From positions 2,170,001 through 2,234,000 of the forward strand of contig NZ_LR884459.1 of assembly GCF_904848165.1 (NCBI RefSeq): a DNA stretch of 64,000 bases. The letters are read 5' to 3'. Position numbers and translations under genes: made by a program. Positions 18,081-28,023 of the stretch are shown here, piece after piece (position 1 is the stretch's first letter; every line of letters starts with the position of its first letter). The stretch is from Psychrobacter arenosus. GTDB lineage: Bacteria; Pseudomonadota; Gammaproteobacteria; Pseudomonadales; Moraxellaceae. Below the pieces are notes generated by a model. The model saw nothing but the letters and a program-made list of their open reading frames with translations. It was not told the origin of the DNA and ran no database searches.

Positions 18081-18337
18081 TCAGAGAGTATTGAAATGTC
18101 TAAGAGACCATCCCAGATTCTGTGTAACAGCCCAGAGAGTACACTATGAAGTATACTGCAATTCTCTATGTAACTCGAATCACTGCTGCCATTAACCTAC
18201 AGCCTAAGATTCAAGTCCTCACTAGGGTACCGTATTCTTATATTAATCTGAACATAATTTTTTAGATATATCATGTGAAAATATCAATTTTTAAGAGCTG
18301 AGAAACCTACAACCTATTTAAATATTGAGAGATTTTT

Positions 18338-19603
18338 ATGCATGATAAGTCAAAAATATCAGATAACGCATCACTAAAGGAAATAGACACTGCATTTAAA
18401 ATAGCAAACACTATCTCTAAAATACCTTTGATTAAACATATCAGCCCTCGTATTCATAATGCCTTATCAGAATTTCTTGAAGGTGAGTCTCAATTCTCTA
18501 AAGTAAAAGTAACACCTGATAATTTTAACGAAATATTCTCAAAATTAGGATGGGTTGCTTATGAAAGTATTAGCCTAGATGTTATGGCGACAGCAGTTGA
18601 CTTATATGCTACGAAGGGCAAAGAAGTTGCTGAAAATTATCTAGCTGATACCTATGATAAGGATACGATACGAATAGGGTTAATGAGTTTTTCAGGTCAC
18701 AAGCATTTCAAAAAAAGGTTACGACTTCTAAAATTAGCTGAAATAGATTATTTGGAAGGCAGGTATCATGCTTGTGTGCCATTGCTGCTTAGTTTGTTGG
18801 ATGGAGTGGTAGAGGACATATCTGGGCATGTTGGTTTCTTTGCAAAAGGGTCTGATTTGGAAATTCAGGACTCTATAGCTGCACATGAAACTGGGTTGAC
18901 AGTTTTAGCTGAGATAATGACAAAAACAAGGCGAAAAACAAACGAGAATCCATGTAATATTCCTTATAGAAACGGTATATTACATGGAAAAGAGCTCGCT
19001 TTCGACAATAAGATAGTCGCAGCAAAATGTTGGGCTGCATTTTTTGCTACAAGAAACTGGGCAGAAAGTTATGACAAACTGAAAGATGAACCTGAAGTAA
19101 AAGAAGCATATGGATTAAAACAGCATCTTGCTCATCGGGTAGCAATAAAAAAACTCAACGCTGCTATAGCAGCTTGGCGTCCAAGAAACATGGCAGATCT
19201 TGATTATCTACCCTCTTGTGGCGGGAGTGACAGTCTACCAGAAAATACACCTGAATATGCTGTAGCTCAGCTCTTAGAATATTGGCAAAAACAGAGTTTT
19301 CAACTTATCTGTAACATGCTTGTCTACCCTAAGAAAGCTGTACAAGCGAAAAGCGATTATAGTGGGAATGCGCCTATCTCGTTTAAAGTGCTTAGCGTTG
19401 AAGATACAGCACCAGTTGTTACCAAAGTAGAGGTAGAGCTGAGCTTTCAAAAGGAAAATATAAATATAAACGAAAAGGTCTCAATCATAACGAACTACTT
19501 AGATTTAGACGGTAACACCTTAATACGGTCTGACCCAAACGGGAAATGGAAAGTTATGGAAGCATCTTTAGCTAGAGTTACAAGCCTTTATCAAAGTTTC
19601 TGA
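18338..19603 (+). CDS. HEPN-motif protein of unknown function
   Basis: A 421-residue protein I do not recognise by name. YRNGILHGK at residues 210-218 matches the RNxxxH motif of HEPN domains (Arg211, His216), which in many conflict systems is an RNase active site. It is preceded by long helices (FKKRLRLLKLAEIDYLEGRYHACVPLLLSLLDGVVEDI). The remaining C-terminal part, after about 300, looks mixed alpha/beta. It stands alone, convergent with the TIR-caspase operon. An abortive-infection role is inference from motif and island context. Confidence 0.5.
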   Translation: MHDKSKISDNASLKEIDTAFKIANTISKIPLIKHISPRIHNALSEFLEGESQFSKVKVTPDNFNEIFSKLGWVAYESISLDVMATAVDLYATKGKEVAENYLADTYDKDTIRIGLMSFSGHKHFKKRLRLLKLAEIDYLEGRYHACVPLLLSLLDGVVEDISGHVGFFAKGSDLEIQDSIAAHETGLTVLAEIMTKTRRKTNENPCNIPYRNGILHGKELAFDNKIVAAKCWAAFFATRNWAESYDKLKDEPEVKEAYGLKQHLAHRVAIKKLNAAIAAWRPRNMADLDYLPSCGGSDSLPENTPEYAVAQLLEYWQKQSFQLICNMLVYPKKAVQAKSDYSGNAPISFKVLSVEDTAPVVTKVEVELSFQKENININEKVSIITNYLDLDGNTLIRSDPNGKWKVMEASLARVTSLYQSF

Positions 19604-19820
19604 AAACTACAAACGCTCTATCAATCTATTTTTTAATGTGATGGTTACCCCCCCACTGTGTAAGGCAAAAAACTCAAAACCGTATCATTCATAGTCTTGA
19701 AATATCGCTATACCTTACGCTTTAAAAGTTGATAACCTATCCTTGCAAGATAAGGTATACCTTATTTTGATAAAGTTAGATTTTGAGCAGATTTAGTATG
19801 AAGAAAAGGACTATAAAAGA

Positions 19821-19973
19821 TTATATTACTTTAGGTGGCTTGCTAATATTGTCTGTAATTGGTGGGGGACGATAGCCACCTTCACGCTCAGGATTAGGTG
19901 GATTAGAAGGGTTAGGCTTGTGAGGTTTTGGTTGAAAACCTCTATTATTATCTCCACCTGTTGCATTATTCAT
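19821..19973 (-). CDS. Small Pro/Asn-rich protein (50 residues)
   Basis: A short ORF of 50 codons with a good ribosome site (AAAGGAT, eight bases before ATG 19973). The product begins MNNATGGDNNRGFQPK and continues with repeated Pro, Asn and Lys, then a GGYRPPPITDN segment; no hydrophobic segment. It follows the DUF6338-like gene by 51 bp on the same strand and is probably the last gene of that operon. Its function is unknown; composition suggests a disordered peptide. Confidence 0.5.
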   Translation of the reverse strand: MNNATGGDNNRGFQPKPHKPNPSNPPNPEREGGYRPPPITDNISKPPKVI

Positions 19974-20024
19974 ATTACTATCCTTTGTATTAAATTTTAT
20001 AAGGTGATTTTTTCTATGGGTTCA

Positions 20025-20627
20025 TTATAAATGGTCTTCATCTTTAAGTAATTCCACTGATCTTATCTCTTTCGACAGTATAATTATGCCTGCCGAAGCT
20101 CTATGTTTTTCTTTAAAACCACCTTCTTCATTTGGATGCCAACACTCGTCTAAGTATATTTGCGGCTCATGAGGGTAGCTTGAAACAAATGAGCCAGATC
20201 CGTATTTACCATAAATTTTCGTACTATCATTCAGTGTTATTATCACCCAACATGCAGTTCTTGTCTTAAATACAAAATCCCATGGCGAATTATCAGGGTG
20301 TGCGATATTCAATTTTCCCAACAATGCACTTTCTCTTAACCGAACCCATATGTAAGCTAAAGCTACTGGTGAGATGAATATGACATAAAAATAGAAGATG
20401 CTGTAAAAAATAGGGAAGCTATTGCTTTGTTTTAAATACTCTACCCATAATATGAAAACTGAATTAAAACCATATATTACACAGCTATAAGTGACACTAT
20501 CCAATATGCTTTGATTAAAGTCTCTTATTTGCATCGGGTAAAGCAAGTTATATGCTTTCATACATATGAAGCCGGGCATCATAAAAACTATAAAGAGCAT
20601 CAGTTTGCTCTCTTCCAAAAAATCCAT
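20025..20627 (-). CDS. DUF6338-like membrane protein
   Basis: A 200-residue protein with three hydrophobic segments near residues 9-28, 41-63 and 70-95, then a soluble C-terminal domain. That domain has strands typical of DUF6338: TRTACWVIITLNDSTKIYGKYGSGSFVSSYP, then PQIYLDECWHPNEEG, and SAGIIILSKEIRSVELL. It would sit in the inner membrane with the domain in the cytosol. It lies 48 bp after the RyR-like gene. The family has no assigned function that I know; position in a TIR-caspase operon suggests a defence accessory or membrane effector. Confidence 0.6.
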   Translation of the reverse strand: MDFLEESKLMLFIVFMMPGFICMKAYNLLYPMQIRDFNQSILDSVTYSCVIYGFNSVFILWVEYLKQSNSFPIFYSIFYFYVIFISPVALAYIWVRLRESALLGKLNIAHPDNSPWDFVFKTRTACWVIITLNDSTKIYGKYGSGSFVSSYPHEPQIYLDECWHPNEEGGFKEKHRASAGIIILSKEIRSVELLKDEDHL

Positions 20628-20675
20628 CCAACTTCCTTCTCAAATGATTGATAGTTATAGTAATTTTATAAATAC

Positions 20676-20951
20676 TCACCCATTCTTTAGAAAACCTATC
20701 AGTACTGGTATATATAGTAAAACTTGTTCACGGTCACTATTCTTTTCTTTTTCACTTAATTCGGAGTAATCTGTGCTTGCTTGTATTGTCCAGCGACTCA
20801 CTAAGTCAGCGGGTATTGTTAATGATCCGTCTTCATTTTTCCTGCACTGTTCATGAAGGTATTTTTGCCAGTGTGACCAACGTTCATGCTCTATAGCTGC
20901 AAGGCTTTCAATTAAAGAATCTGGAATGTTAAAGTCTAATACTTTCTTCAT
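20676..20951 (-). CDS. Small RyR-like domain protein
   Basis: A 91-residue protein with the pattern LAAIEHERWSHWQKYLHE followed later by YSELSEKEKNSDREQV. This resembles the compact RyR domain found in prokaryotic conflict systems and phages, where it has been proposed to bind nucleotides or peptides. It begins 16 bp after the caspase gene stop on the same strand. If the operon signals through a cyclic nucleotide, this protein could be a sensor or sponge, which is speculation. Confidence 0.5.
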   Translation of the reverse strand: MKKVLDFNIPDSLIESLAAIEHERWSHWQKYLHEQCRKNEDGSLTIPADLVSRWTIQASTDYSELSEKEKNSDREQVLLYIPVLIGFLKNG

Positions 20952-20967
20952 ATAATATAAGCCTTCA

Positions 20968-21969
20968 TTAGATTAAGCGTTTTTCAATAAGCTTATAATA
21001 GTGCTGACCTAGAACGGTAAGCTCACAAGACTTACTATTCATTGCTGCATAAAACATGTGCTTTTCCCCAACAGGGGTTACTAAATTAACTTTAACGAAC
21101 TTCTGAAGAAGCTCAAATATATACATGTTTTCTGGATCGGGGGCAGCTATTGTTGGATCATCAATTTGTTCTTGATTTCTATCTGGCTCAAAAGAAGGAT
21201 CAAGAGGAAGCTGATAATCTATTCGCTTAAAAAAAACAGTCAACTTTCTTAGATCGTCTAGCTCAACTAGTGGGGCTACATTTCTAAGAGAAATAAAAGT
21301 TTGCACATTTGTCTTAAACACAGGTCTTTGAGACCATGGACCGAGTGATTGATCGATATGAGCATATACACTGCCTGGTGTTATCTCACCAAGTAGATTA
21401 GTTGCCGAACCCCTTAATGCATCCACTAGAAGGCTTGTGAAAAGACCAGAGCTGCTACTGCTACCCTCATCTTCATTTTCCATTGCGTATTGGTCAGCAG
21501 TGGCTGCCGTTAGAATAGTCGTTCCCTCCTTGATCTCTGCCATAGCAGAGAAATTCGGATTATTTGCAATTTCTCCACTGAAACAACTATCAAGAATGAT
21601 GACTTTATTCTTGGCTTTCGATTTGTTTGCAAGAATCATTACTTCAGAAATCGGCAGTCCATCATCCCCTTCTGAAGTATCTTCGGCACACAAATATCCT
21701 CCAGTTGCACCACTAAACCCATGCCCTGCAAAATATAGAAGAGCTATATCTGCTTCCCCTGCAAATAGCTCTGTAATGAGGCTTTTAAGTTCACTTTTAG
21801 TTACAGTAGATCCTTCACAACTCACTACAAGACGAGGATCAGCAAAGTTAATCTTTCCGTCACCATGATGCTCTAATACTGATTTAACCTCATATGCGTC
21901 ATTAACACACCCTTTGAGTGGAGGTATTTTCGTGTAGTTATCTAATCCTATAATTAAAGCTTTACGCAT
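20968..21969 (-). CDS. Caspase-like protease (peptidase C14)
   Basis: A 333-residue caspase-fold protease. The catalytic dyad is visible: His83 in YFAGHGFSG and Cys129 in LDSCFSGE; the fold opens with KALIIGLDNYTKIPPLKGCVNDA. Residues about 240-333 form a separate C-terminal domain that looks like a winged helix (FELLQKFVKVNLVTPVGEKH, then ELTVLGQHYYKLI) and may be the activation domain. It starts 8 bp after the stop of the restored TIR frame, so the two form one operon. In recently described type IV Thoeris systems, a TIR-made nucleotide activates a caspase-like protease; this pair fits that layout. Confidence 0.82.
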   Translation of the reverse strand: MRKALIIGLDNYTKIPPLKGCVNDAYEVKSVLEHHGDGKINFADPRLVVSCEGSTVTKSELKSLITELFAGEADIALLYFAGHGFSGATGGYLCAEDTSEGDDGLPISEVMILANKSKAKNKVIILDSCFSGEIANNPNFSAMAEIKEGTTILTAATADQYAMENEDEGSSSSSGLFTSLLVDALRGSATNLLGEITPGSVYAHIDQSLGPWSQRPVFKTNVQTFISLRNVAPLVELDDLRKLTVFFKRIDYQLPLDPSFEPDRNQEQIDDPTIAAPDPENMYIFELLQKFVKVNLVTPVGEKHMFYAAMNSKSCELTVLGQHYYKLIEKRLI

Positions 21970-21977
21970 ATAAAAAC

Positions 21978-22357
21978 CTATAATGAATTGATAAAATTAC
22001 TTATATCTTGCTGCCCCCAAGGAATAATCTTAATTCCACTTATATTAGTTCTATGCTTTTTATAAAAACCCAAACACCTAGTATAGGTTTATTTTCTTCT
22101 TTCGCACATTCGATTTCCCATCTTTGACCCGTAGAATCCACAGAATTTACGCTTACGAGGATAATCACACCATCGGATCTTTTAATGCGTGTACGAACCT
22201 TATCTTTCCAACCGGAATCGTAAGCCTCTTTAACTGACATATCTATAAATTCATAAGGCACTCGATTGTTAAGGGTTTGACCTTTAAAAAGATCTCTCAT
22301 TAAACTATCTTCTAGTGCGAATGCTACAAAGATAACTTTTTTATTGTTAATAGGCAT
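21978..22357 (-). pseudogene. TIR-domain protein (ThsB-like, DUF1863 class), frameshifted
   Basis: The N-terminal 95 residues show a TIR fold of the MTH538/ThsB type: KKVIFVAFALEDSLMRDLF, the YEFIDMSVKEAY strand and loop, IKRSDGVIILVSVNS, and WEIECAKEENKPILGV, where Glu81 or Glu83 would be the NADase glutamate. The frame then stops early (after FIKSIELI). The normal family C-terminus, SGIKIIPWGQQDISNFINSL, is present in the -1 frame and ends at 21978, 8 bp before the caspase ATG. A one-base change near 22056-22075 therefore broke the gene, unless ribosomal frameshifting or a sequencing error is involved. Confidence 0.75.
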
Positions 22358-22649
22358 ATTTTGAATCCCAACTTATTTTTAATATTAGATACTCGATAAT
22401 ATAGAGTTTTTTACATAAAAGTAATTTTTATCAGAATAAGAGAATAACTATAAATCAAGATACATCCTATAGAGAAAAAACCAACTAAACACTATGAACC
22501 GCCCTTATCTTGTCGAAGACTGCTTTTAGTTAAGTTAGACATGAATCCCTGACATAGTTAAACACTCGATCACTTCTAAATCTATTGTTCAATCCTTTCA
22601 GAATACTAGGCTAGCTCTCCGATACACTCGGAGCTGTTTAGGCTGTCCT

Positions 22650-25600
22650 TTAAACCTTCCCACCAACGCCTTTAAACTTCTCAACTAAAGCAGCGATTTT
22701 CTGTAGCATGCTTTGCTTCTTAGTTAAGTATTGAGGATTAAGAGGGCTTAATTTAGGCAAGATAGCATTTAACTCTGTGCCGTTCTCACTGGCGTACTCG
22801 CGTTTTAGAGAAGCAGTGATATAACGCTTAGCTGCATCTTCATTCAAGTTCTCAGCATGAATCATGTCTTTAACTTCACGTTGTTGTTCTTTCTGAGCAA
22901 AGGTAAAGAAGGCTTCGATAATACTAGATTTGTCAGGGATATTATCCAAGTTGGTTTGATTAATGAAATCTACTACCAAGCTTTCTTTAGCACGGTTACC
23001 AAGGCTTGCCCGAATCAAACGTCGTACTTCTTCAACCAAGGCAGATTTATCCTTAGTATTTTTATTACGCTCAAAAATTAACCCAAGAATGTAATCAAGA
23101 TTGATTTCCTGTGATTTTAGCAAATCTATTTCAAAAACAACCTCATCCCAATCAATCGAAGAATCATTTTGATCGTTGCCCTCTTTTTCACGACGAAGCC
23201 AATCACGTATATCGTTATAGGTTGAACGGTAATCCTGTACCGTACGTTCACCAAGTACCTTGACGGCTTGCATAGCAGCTAACTCATCGTCATTTATGTA
23301 ATGCTCATCTTTGAACGTCTGAACAGCCTCCGCATCGGTCACATCTAAGCTTTGTAATGCTTTTAAGCTTGCAAACTCATCGTAGTTTTGCAATATATTC
23401 TCAACACGCAAATACTCGCCAAATAACTTGGCAAAATCTTTCTTATCCGACTCTTTCACAATCTCATCAGGATTTGGAAAGCGCTGTTGTAGCTCTTTGA
23501 CCACTTCTAAATAACCGCGTCTTGCTCTACCGGTAGTGATATCGGTAAAGCCTTCTAGGTATTCTTTATAGCTCTTCTCCAGCACCACGTTTTTAGTATT
23601 TCTATCACCAAATAGGGTTATGGCATCAATGGTCGCTTTTTCTAGGTCTCGGAAAGTCACGATATTGCCAAAGGTCTTAGTGGCATCATAAATACGGTTG
23701 GTACGTGAGAATGCTTGCATTAAGCCATGATAGCGCAGGTTCTTATCTACGAATAAGGTGTTCAGAGTAGGTGCATCAAAACCCGTTAAGAACATACCAA
23801 CGACGACCAGTAAGTCCACTTCCTGCTTTATGACGCGCTCTGCAAGGTCACGGTAGTAGTTTTGGAAGGACTTACTATCTACGCCATAGTTGGTCTTAAA
23901 CATCACGTTGTAGTCGCTGATAGCACTACTTAAAAACTCTTTAGCACTGCTGCTCATTGCGGTAGGCTCAAAGCCTTCATCTGGAATGTCTCCCAATGCA
24001 TCTTGTTCTTCGTTTGCAGCATAAGAGAAGATGGTGGCGATTTTTAACGGTTTGTCGCTGTGCTTTTGCAACTGATTCAAGGTTTCATAATAGGCTTTAG
24101 CGGCATCAACACTGCTGACGGCAAACATGGCATTAAAACCTTTACCACCTGCCTTTAAGCGATGAGTTTTTTGCCTAAAGTGTGTTAATACATACTTTGA
24201 TATTTCTTTAATACGATCAGGGTGCAGTAAAAGCTGTTTATTTTCTGCGGCAGTAAGCTTTTTTTCGTCCTGCTCGCTTTCAATCTCATTAAACTGTGGG
24301 CGTACATCGTTATAGTCCACTTTAAACTTCAATACTTTCTCATCACGAATGGCATCGGTGATTACATATGAATGTAACTCATGACCAAACACACTGGCGG
24401 TCGTTTCTGCCCCTAAAGCGTTCTCAGGGAAGATAGGCGTGCCTGTAAAGCCAAACTGATAGAACTTTTTAAACTTCTTTTTCAGGTTTTTTTGTGCTTC
24501 ACCAAACTGGCTGCGGTGGGCTTCATCAAAAATAAACACCACCTGCTTGCCGTAGATTGGCAAATCACCTTCACCTTTGATTAAGTTGTTTAATTTTTGA
24601 ATAGTCGTGACGATGATCTTATTATCGTCTTTATCAAGGTTGAGTTTTAAACCTGCAGTACTGCCTGAACCATTAACACTGTCAGGGGAGAAGCGCTGAT
24701 ACTCTTTCATGGTTTGGTAATCAAGGTCTTTACGGTCTACCACAAAGAATACTTTATCAATAAAGGGTAGCTCAGTCGCTAAACGAGCTGCTTTAAAGCT
24801 GGTTAATGTCTTTCCTGAACCTGTGGTATGCCAGACAAAGCCGCCACTCTCAAGGGTGCTCCATTTTTTAGTTTGATAGGCGCTGTTGATTTTCCACAGA
24901 ATGCGTTCAGTAGCCGCAATCTGATAGGGACGCATAACCAATGAGGTGTCGCTCACGTCAAAGACGGTGTAATGCATCAGCACGTTCAACAAAGTGTTTT
25001 TTTGAAAGAATGTAGCGGTAAAATCCTTTAGGTCTTTGATTAACGTGTTATCTGATCTCGCCCAGTTCATGGTGAAATCAAAGCTGTTTCTATTGCGCTT
25101 GGTGGTATTGGCAAAGTAGCGTGTGTCTGTACCATTTGAGATCACAAACAGCTGTATGTATTTATATAGGGAGTTATCAGAGTTAAAGCTCTCTTTGCTA
25201 TAACGATGGATTTGGTTAAAGGCTTCACGAATGGCAACGCCACGCTTTTTCAGCTCGACTTGCACCAATGGTAAGCCATTGACCAAAATAGTGACGTCAT
25301 AACGATTTGCTTGTGTACCTGTTTGGGCAAACTGTTTAATGACCTGTACTTTATTGCGTGAGACGTTTTTCTTATCGAGTAGCGCGATATTCTGCAGCCG
25401 TCCATTGTCAAAGGTAAAGTCATGGATATGGTCATCATGAATCTTACGGGCTTTATCGGTACTGTTATCGCTAGGATTATCGAGATAACCCATCACAAAG
25501 CGTTGCCATTCATCGTCTGTGAACTGCACCTCATTTAAGAGTTGCAGCTGTATGCGCACGTTAGCCAACATGGTTTCGGGTGAGTTTAAACTGGCAACAA

Positions 25601-25751
25601 ACTCATAACCTTGGTTTTGTAGGTCTTTGAGCAATTCGCGTTCTAAATCATCTTCGGTTTGATAGCCCCCATCGGGCTGATCACACTTGGTATATTTATT
25701 GAGGATAATAAAGTTGTTTGATTCAGCAATCGTTTCAGTATGTTCAGTCAT
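22650..25751 (-). CDS. hsdR: Type I restriction enzyme, R (motor/endonuclease) subunit
   Basis: A 1033-residue HsdR. The N-terminal nuclease region has the PD-(D/E)xK pattern around [21 protein letters not shown]. The SF2 motor follows: Walker A in WHTTGSGKT near residue 310, the DEAH motif in [18 protein letters not shown] as motif III, and [19 protein letters not shown] and FSRTNRI as later motifs. Its ATG overlaps the hsdS stop by eight bases. Intact by length, but it needs HsdM and HsdS, both broken here, so it is presumably inactive at present. Confidence 0.92.
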   Translation of the reverse strand: MTEHTETIAESNNFIILNKYTKCDQPDGGYQTEDDLERELLKDLQNQGYEFVASLNSPETMLANVRIQLQLLNEVQFTDDEWQRFVMGYLDNPSDNSTDKARKIHDDHIHDFTFDNGRLQNIALLDKKNVSRNKVQVIKQFAQTGTQANRYDVTILVNGLPLVQVELKKRGVAIREAFNQIHRYSKESFNSDNSLYKYIQLFVISNGTDTRYFANTTKRNRNSFDFTMNWARSDNTLIKDLKDFTATFFQKNTLLNVLMHYTVFDVSDTSLVMRPYQIAATERILWKINSAYQTKKWSTLESGGFVWHTTGSGKTLTSFKAARLATELPFIDKVFFVVDRKDLDYQTMKEYQRFSPDSVNGSGSTAGLKLNLDKDDNKIIVTTIQKLNNLIKGEGDLPIYGKQVVFIFDEAHRSQFGEAQKNLKKKFKKFYQFGFTGTPIFPENALGAETTASVFGHELHSYVITDAIRDEKVLKFKVDYNDVRPQFNEIESEQDEKKLTAAENKQLLLHPDRIKEISKYVLTHFRQKTHRLKAGGKGFNAMFAVSSVDAAKAYYETLNQLQKHSDKPLKIATIFSYAANEEQDALGDIPDEGFEPTAMSSSAKEFLSSAISDYNVMFKTNYGVDSKSFQNYYRDLAERVIKQEVDLLVVVGMFLTGFDAPTLNTLFVDKNLRYHGLMQAFSRTNRIYDATKTFGNIVTFRDLEKATIDAITLFGDRNTKNVVLEKSYKEYLEGFTDITTGRARRGYLEVVKELQQRFPNPDEIVKESDKKDFAKLFGEYLRVENILQNYDEFASLKALQSLDVTDAEAVQTFKDEHYINDDELAAMQAVKVLGERTVQDYRSTYNDIRDWLRREKEGNDQNDSSIDWDEVVFEIDLLKSQEINLDYILGLIFERNKNTKDKSALVEEVRRLIRASLGNRAKESLVVDFINQTNLDNIPDKSSIIEAFFTFAQKEQQREVKDMIHAENLNEDAAKRYITASLKREYASENGTELNAILPKLSPLNPQYLTKKQSMLQKIAALVEKFKGVGGKV

Positions 25752-26917
25752 GGTCTGCTACCTCAGCCTTTGGGAAGCTCAATAGTAGCTCACGATAATA
25801 CTCATATTGCTGCTGACGTAAGGCAATCTCACGCGGCAAGCCTTCGGTGAGTGAGGTGGTTAAAGCGTCGAACTTGTCTAAGATAGCGACGATGCGAGCT
25901 TGCTCGGCGAGTGGAGGAACTGGAATAGCAATTTTCTTTACTGTTGGAACAGTTAGTTGTGGGATGCCGCCTTTTGTTCCTGCAATTGGTGTCATATCCA
26001 ATATATAATTTAAGTATCTGGTTAAGATAATATTTTTATTTGGTACTAGTGTTATTAAGCGAATAATAGGAGTGAATTTACCTTCCCTAACTGTGTGGTA
26101 TCCAACTTTTGCACCTCTAGCTGAAATCGTTACCGCATCACTTTCAATTTTATATTTGTCTGTAAAACCATATAGCCCTTTATCACCTGTCGCATTAGCG
26201 AAAATTGGATAAGGTAATTCATCTGTAGGATCGGTCTGACCTTTAATGAAGTTTTTCGGTAAGTCACCACCAGCTGAAATAGAAGAACAAACTTTATTCA
26301 AAGCCTTCCACTCAACCTCGCCTTCTTTAAACGTTAACAATTGATCACGATAGTGGGCGTACTGCTGCCTACGTGCTATAAGCTCTGCGGTAAGCTCTGC
26401 GGTAAGCTCTGTGGTAAGCTCTGTAAATGAGTCTAAAATTTGAACGATTTCGGCTTGGATACTGAGAGGTGGGATGGGGATTTGAAATTTATCCGTATCA
26501 GGAGTAGCTATTTGAGGCATTTGCATTCTACTTGCTAAGCCTTGAAAATATAACTCTTTAGTCTTCAAGTAGTAGTAAACATATTTAATATTTATATTAT
26601 TATTTTAGGAATGATATGACCATTTCATTCTTATGTGAAAATGGATCAGTGTAGTATTCGAACTCAACAACACCACGAGATTTAACAATAATAGATGGTT
26701 CTCTATTTATATTTTCCTCAGGAATATCCTTAAAGTCAACGAACGCAACAGTCTTACCACCAGCAAAGATTTTTAATGGTGCATGATCTTTATGTAATTC
26801 CTTCATCCTACCAGCAGTAATATTGGTTCCTTTAGTACGAACTAAAGCTTTTCCCAATGCCATCCACTCAACCTCAACCCCATCAAGCAGCTTATCCATA
26901 TAACTTAAATCGCTCAT
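25744..26917 (-). pseudogene. hsdS: Type I restriction specificity subunit, frameshifted
   Basis: Two target-recognition domains and the two conserved regions of HsdS are present, but split. The first 105 residues end at a stop near 26600, and the remainder continues from the next frame. Adding one base to the A-run complementary to 26603-26606 would read SFLKNNNINIKYVYYYLKT straight into KELYFQGLASRMQMPQIATP. Conserved segments are IPIPPLSIQAEIVQILDSF and IPVPPLAEQARIVAILDKF. The central linker carries TAEL repeats. A sequencing error in this short run is possible. Confidence 0.85.
26378..26425 (-). repeat. Four 12-bp repeats encoding TAEL units in HsdS
   Basis: Unit GTAAGCTCTGCG repeated four times with one or two changes each (26378-26389, 26390-26401, 26402-26413, 26414-26425). 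It encodes the TELTTELTAELTAEL linker between the two target-recognition domains. In the EcoR124 family, changing the number of TAEL units changes the spacing in the recognised DNA sequence. Confidence 0.9.
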
Positions 26918-27552
26918 GCTTCAATCTCCGCAACGATTTTATCTATATCAGTACGGAGCTGGTTAATCTTAGCAACGGTAATTTTCAGCTCAGCATTGAG
27001 GGTAGTGATATCAATCACCTCACGCGTGTCCTCGGCTTCCACGTAGGCGCTGACGGACAGATTATAGTCATTGGTCGCAATCACTGTATTATCAACGCTT
27101 ACAGCTAAATATTCTGCATCTACTTTACTATCGAACAGCTGCATCATCTGTGCGATATGCTCATCGGTAAGAATGTTGGTGTTGGTCTCTACCTTAAATA
27201 ACTTACTGGCATCAATAAACTGAGTCTTGCTATCCGTTTTGTGTTTTGACAGTACTAGGATGTTAACCGATATGGTAGTACCAAAAAATAGGTTAGGCGC
27301 AAGGGATATCACCGTTTCTACGTAGTTGTTGTCTATTAAATACTGGCGAATTTTTTGTTCAGCACCGCCACGATAGAAGATACCAGGGAAGCAGACGATT
27401 GCTGCACGACCTTTACTGGATAAGTAGTTCAGTGCATGAAGGACAAAAGCAAAGTCGGCTTTAGATTTGGGCGCTAAGACGCCAGCTGGGGCAAAACGCT
27501 CGTCATTAATCAACGTTGGATCATCGCTACCAATCCATTTCACCGAATAAGG
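26914..27552 (-). pseudogene. hsdM: hsdM, 3' part (split by nested element)
   Basis: The C-terminal 40% of the type I methyltransferase. It resumes at [20 protein letters not shown] and continues with [35 protein letters not shown] and a C-terminal coiled coil that contacts HsdS. Its stop overlaps the hsdS start. The 5' part lies at 38261-39169; the two halves rejoin in frame across CCTTAT to give about 514 residues. Confidence 0.93.
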
Positions 27553-28023
27553 TTCTATACCTTAATATATAAATATATATTTAACTTATTGATTTATAAT
27601 AACTTAGTATATATAGAATTAACAATATTAAACAAATATGTTGTTTACAGCAGATTATCCCTCAAGATAGCTTCTAAATTTACACTTTTATTTATTTTTA
27701 TTAACATCTTAACCACGAGTATAACTCCGAGTAACCTCTTATTAATAATTATCAATTTAGACAAAATAATTAGTCTGATTGATAAGCCAATTAACTACAA
27801 GCTGTGAGTTGGCTATTGGCAGTTTCATAAGGCTCATGACTTCTTAGTTATTTATGTAAGATTGCTAGCTTAACTCTTAATCCATTTTTGTATTTTCGAG
27901 AGTATAAGAATTAGAGAAAAGCACTAAAGAAGATACAGGTCAGCTTTAGATATGACTGAATATTTAATATAAAAAATTGATAGTAAACTTGATTAATATT
28001 GGACTATTAATCACATTTACTGG
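27553..28023. other. AT-rich gene-free left end of the nested element
   Basis: About 470 bp of very AT-rich sequence between the left attachment core and the GIY-YIG gene. AAGGTTCTATACCTT at the junction is an inverted repeat around the core. An open frame at 27589-27807 has no ribosome site and a biased Ile/Leu/Asn composition, so it was not called a gene. Confidence 0.5.

Noticed and set aside
18195..18230. T-loop-like string GATTCAAGTC suggesting a tRNA
   Set aside because: No acceptor stem or anticodon arm can be folded around it, and no CCA or terminator follows.
20566..21868. Plus-strand frames opposite the caspase and DUF6338 genes
   Set aside because: They are antisense to proteins with clear catalytic motifs and lack ribosome sites.
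22600..22650. Terminator after hsdR
   Set aside because: A bulged TCCGA/TCGGA hairpin is present, but no T-run follows on the reverse strand.
27589..27807. 72-codon plus-strand frame in the AT-rich end of the nested element
   Set aside because: No ribosome site, and the Ile/Leu/Asn composition is what AT-rich noncoding sequence gives.
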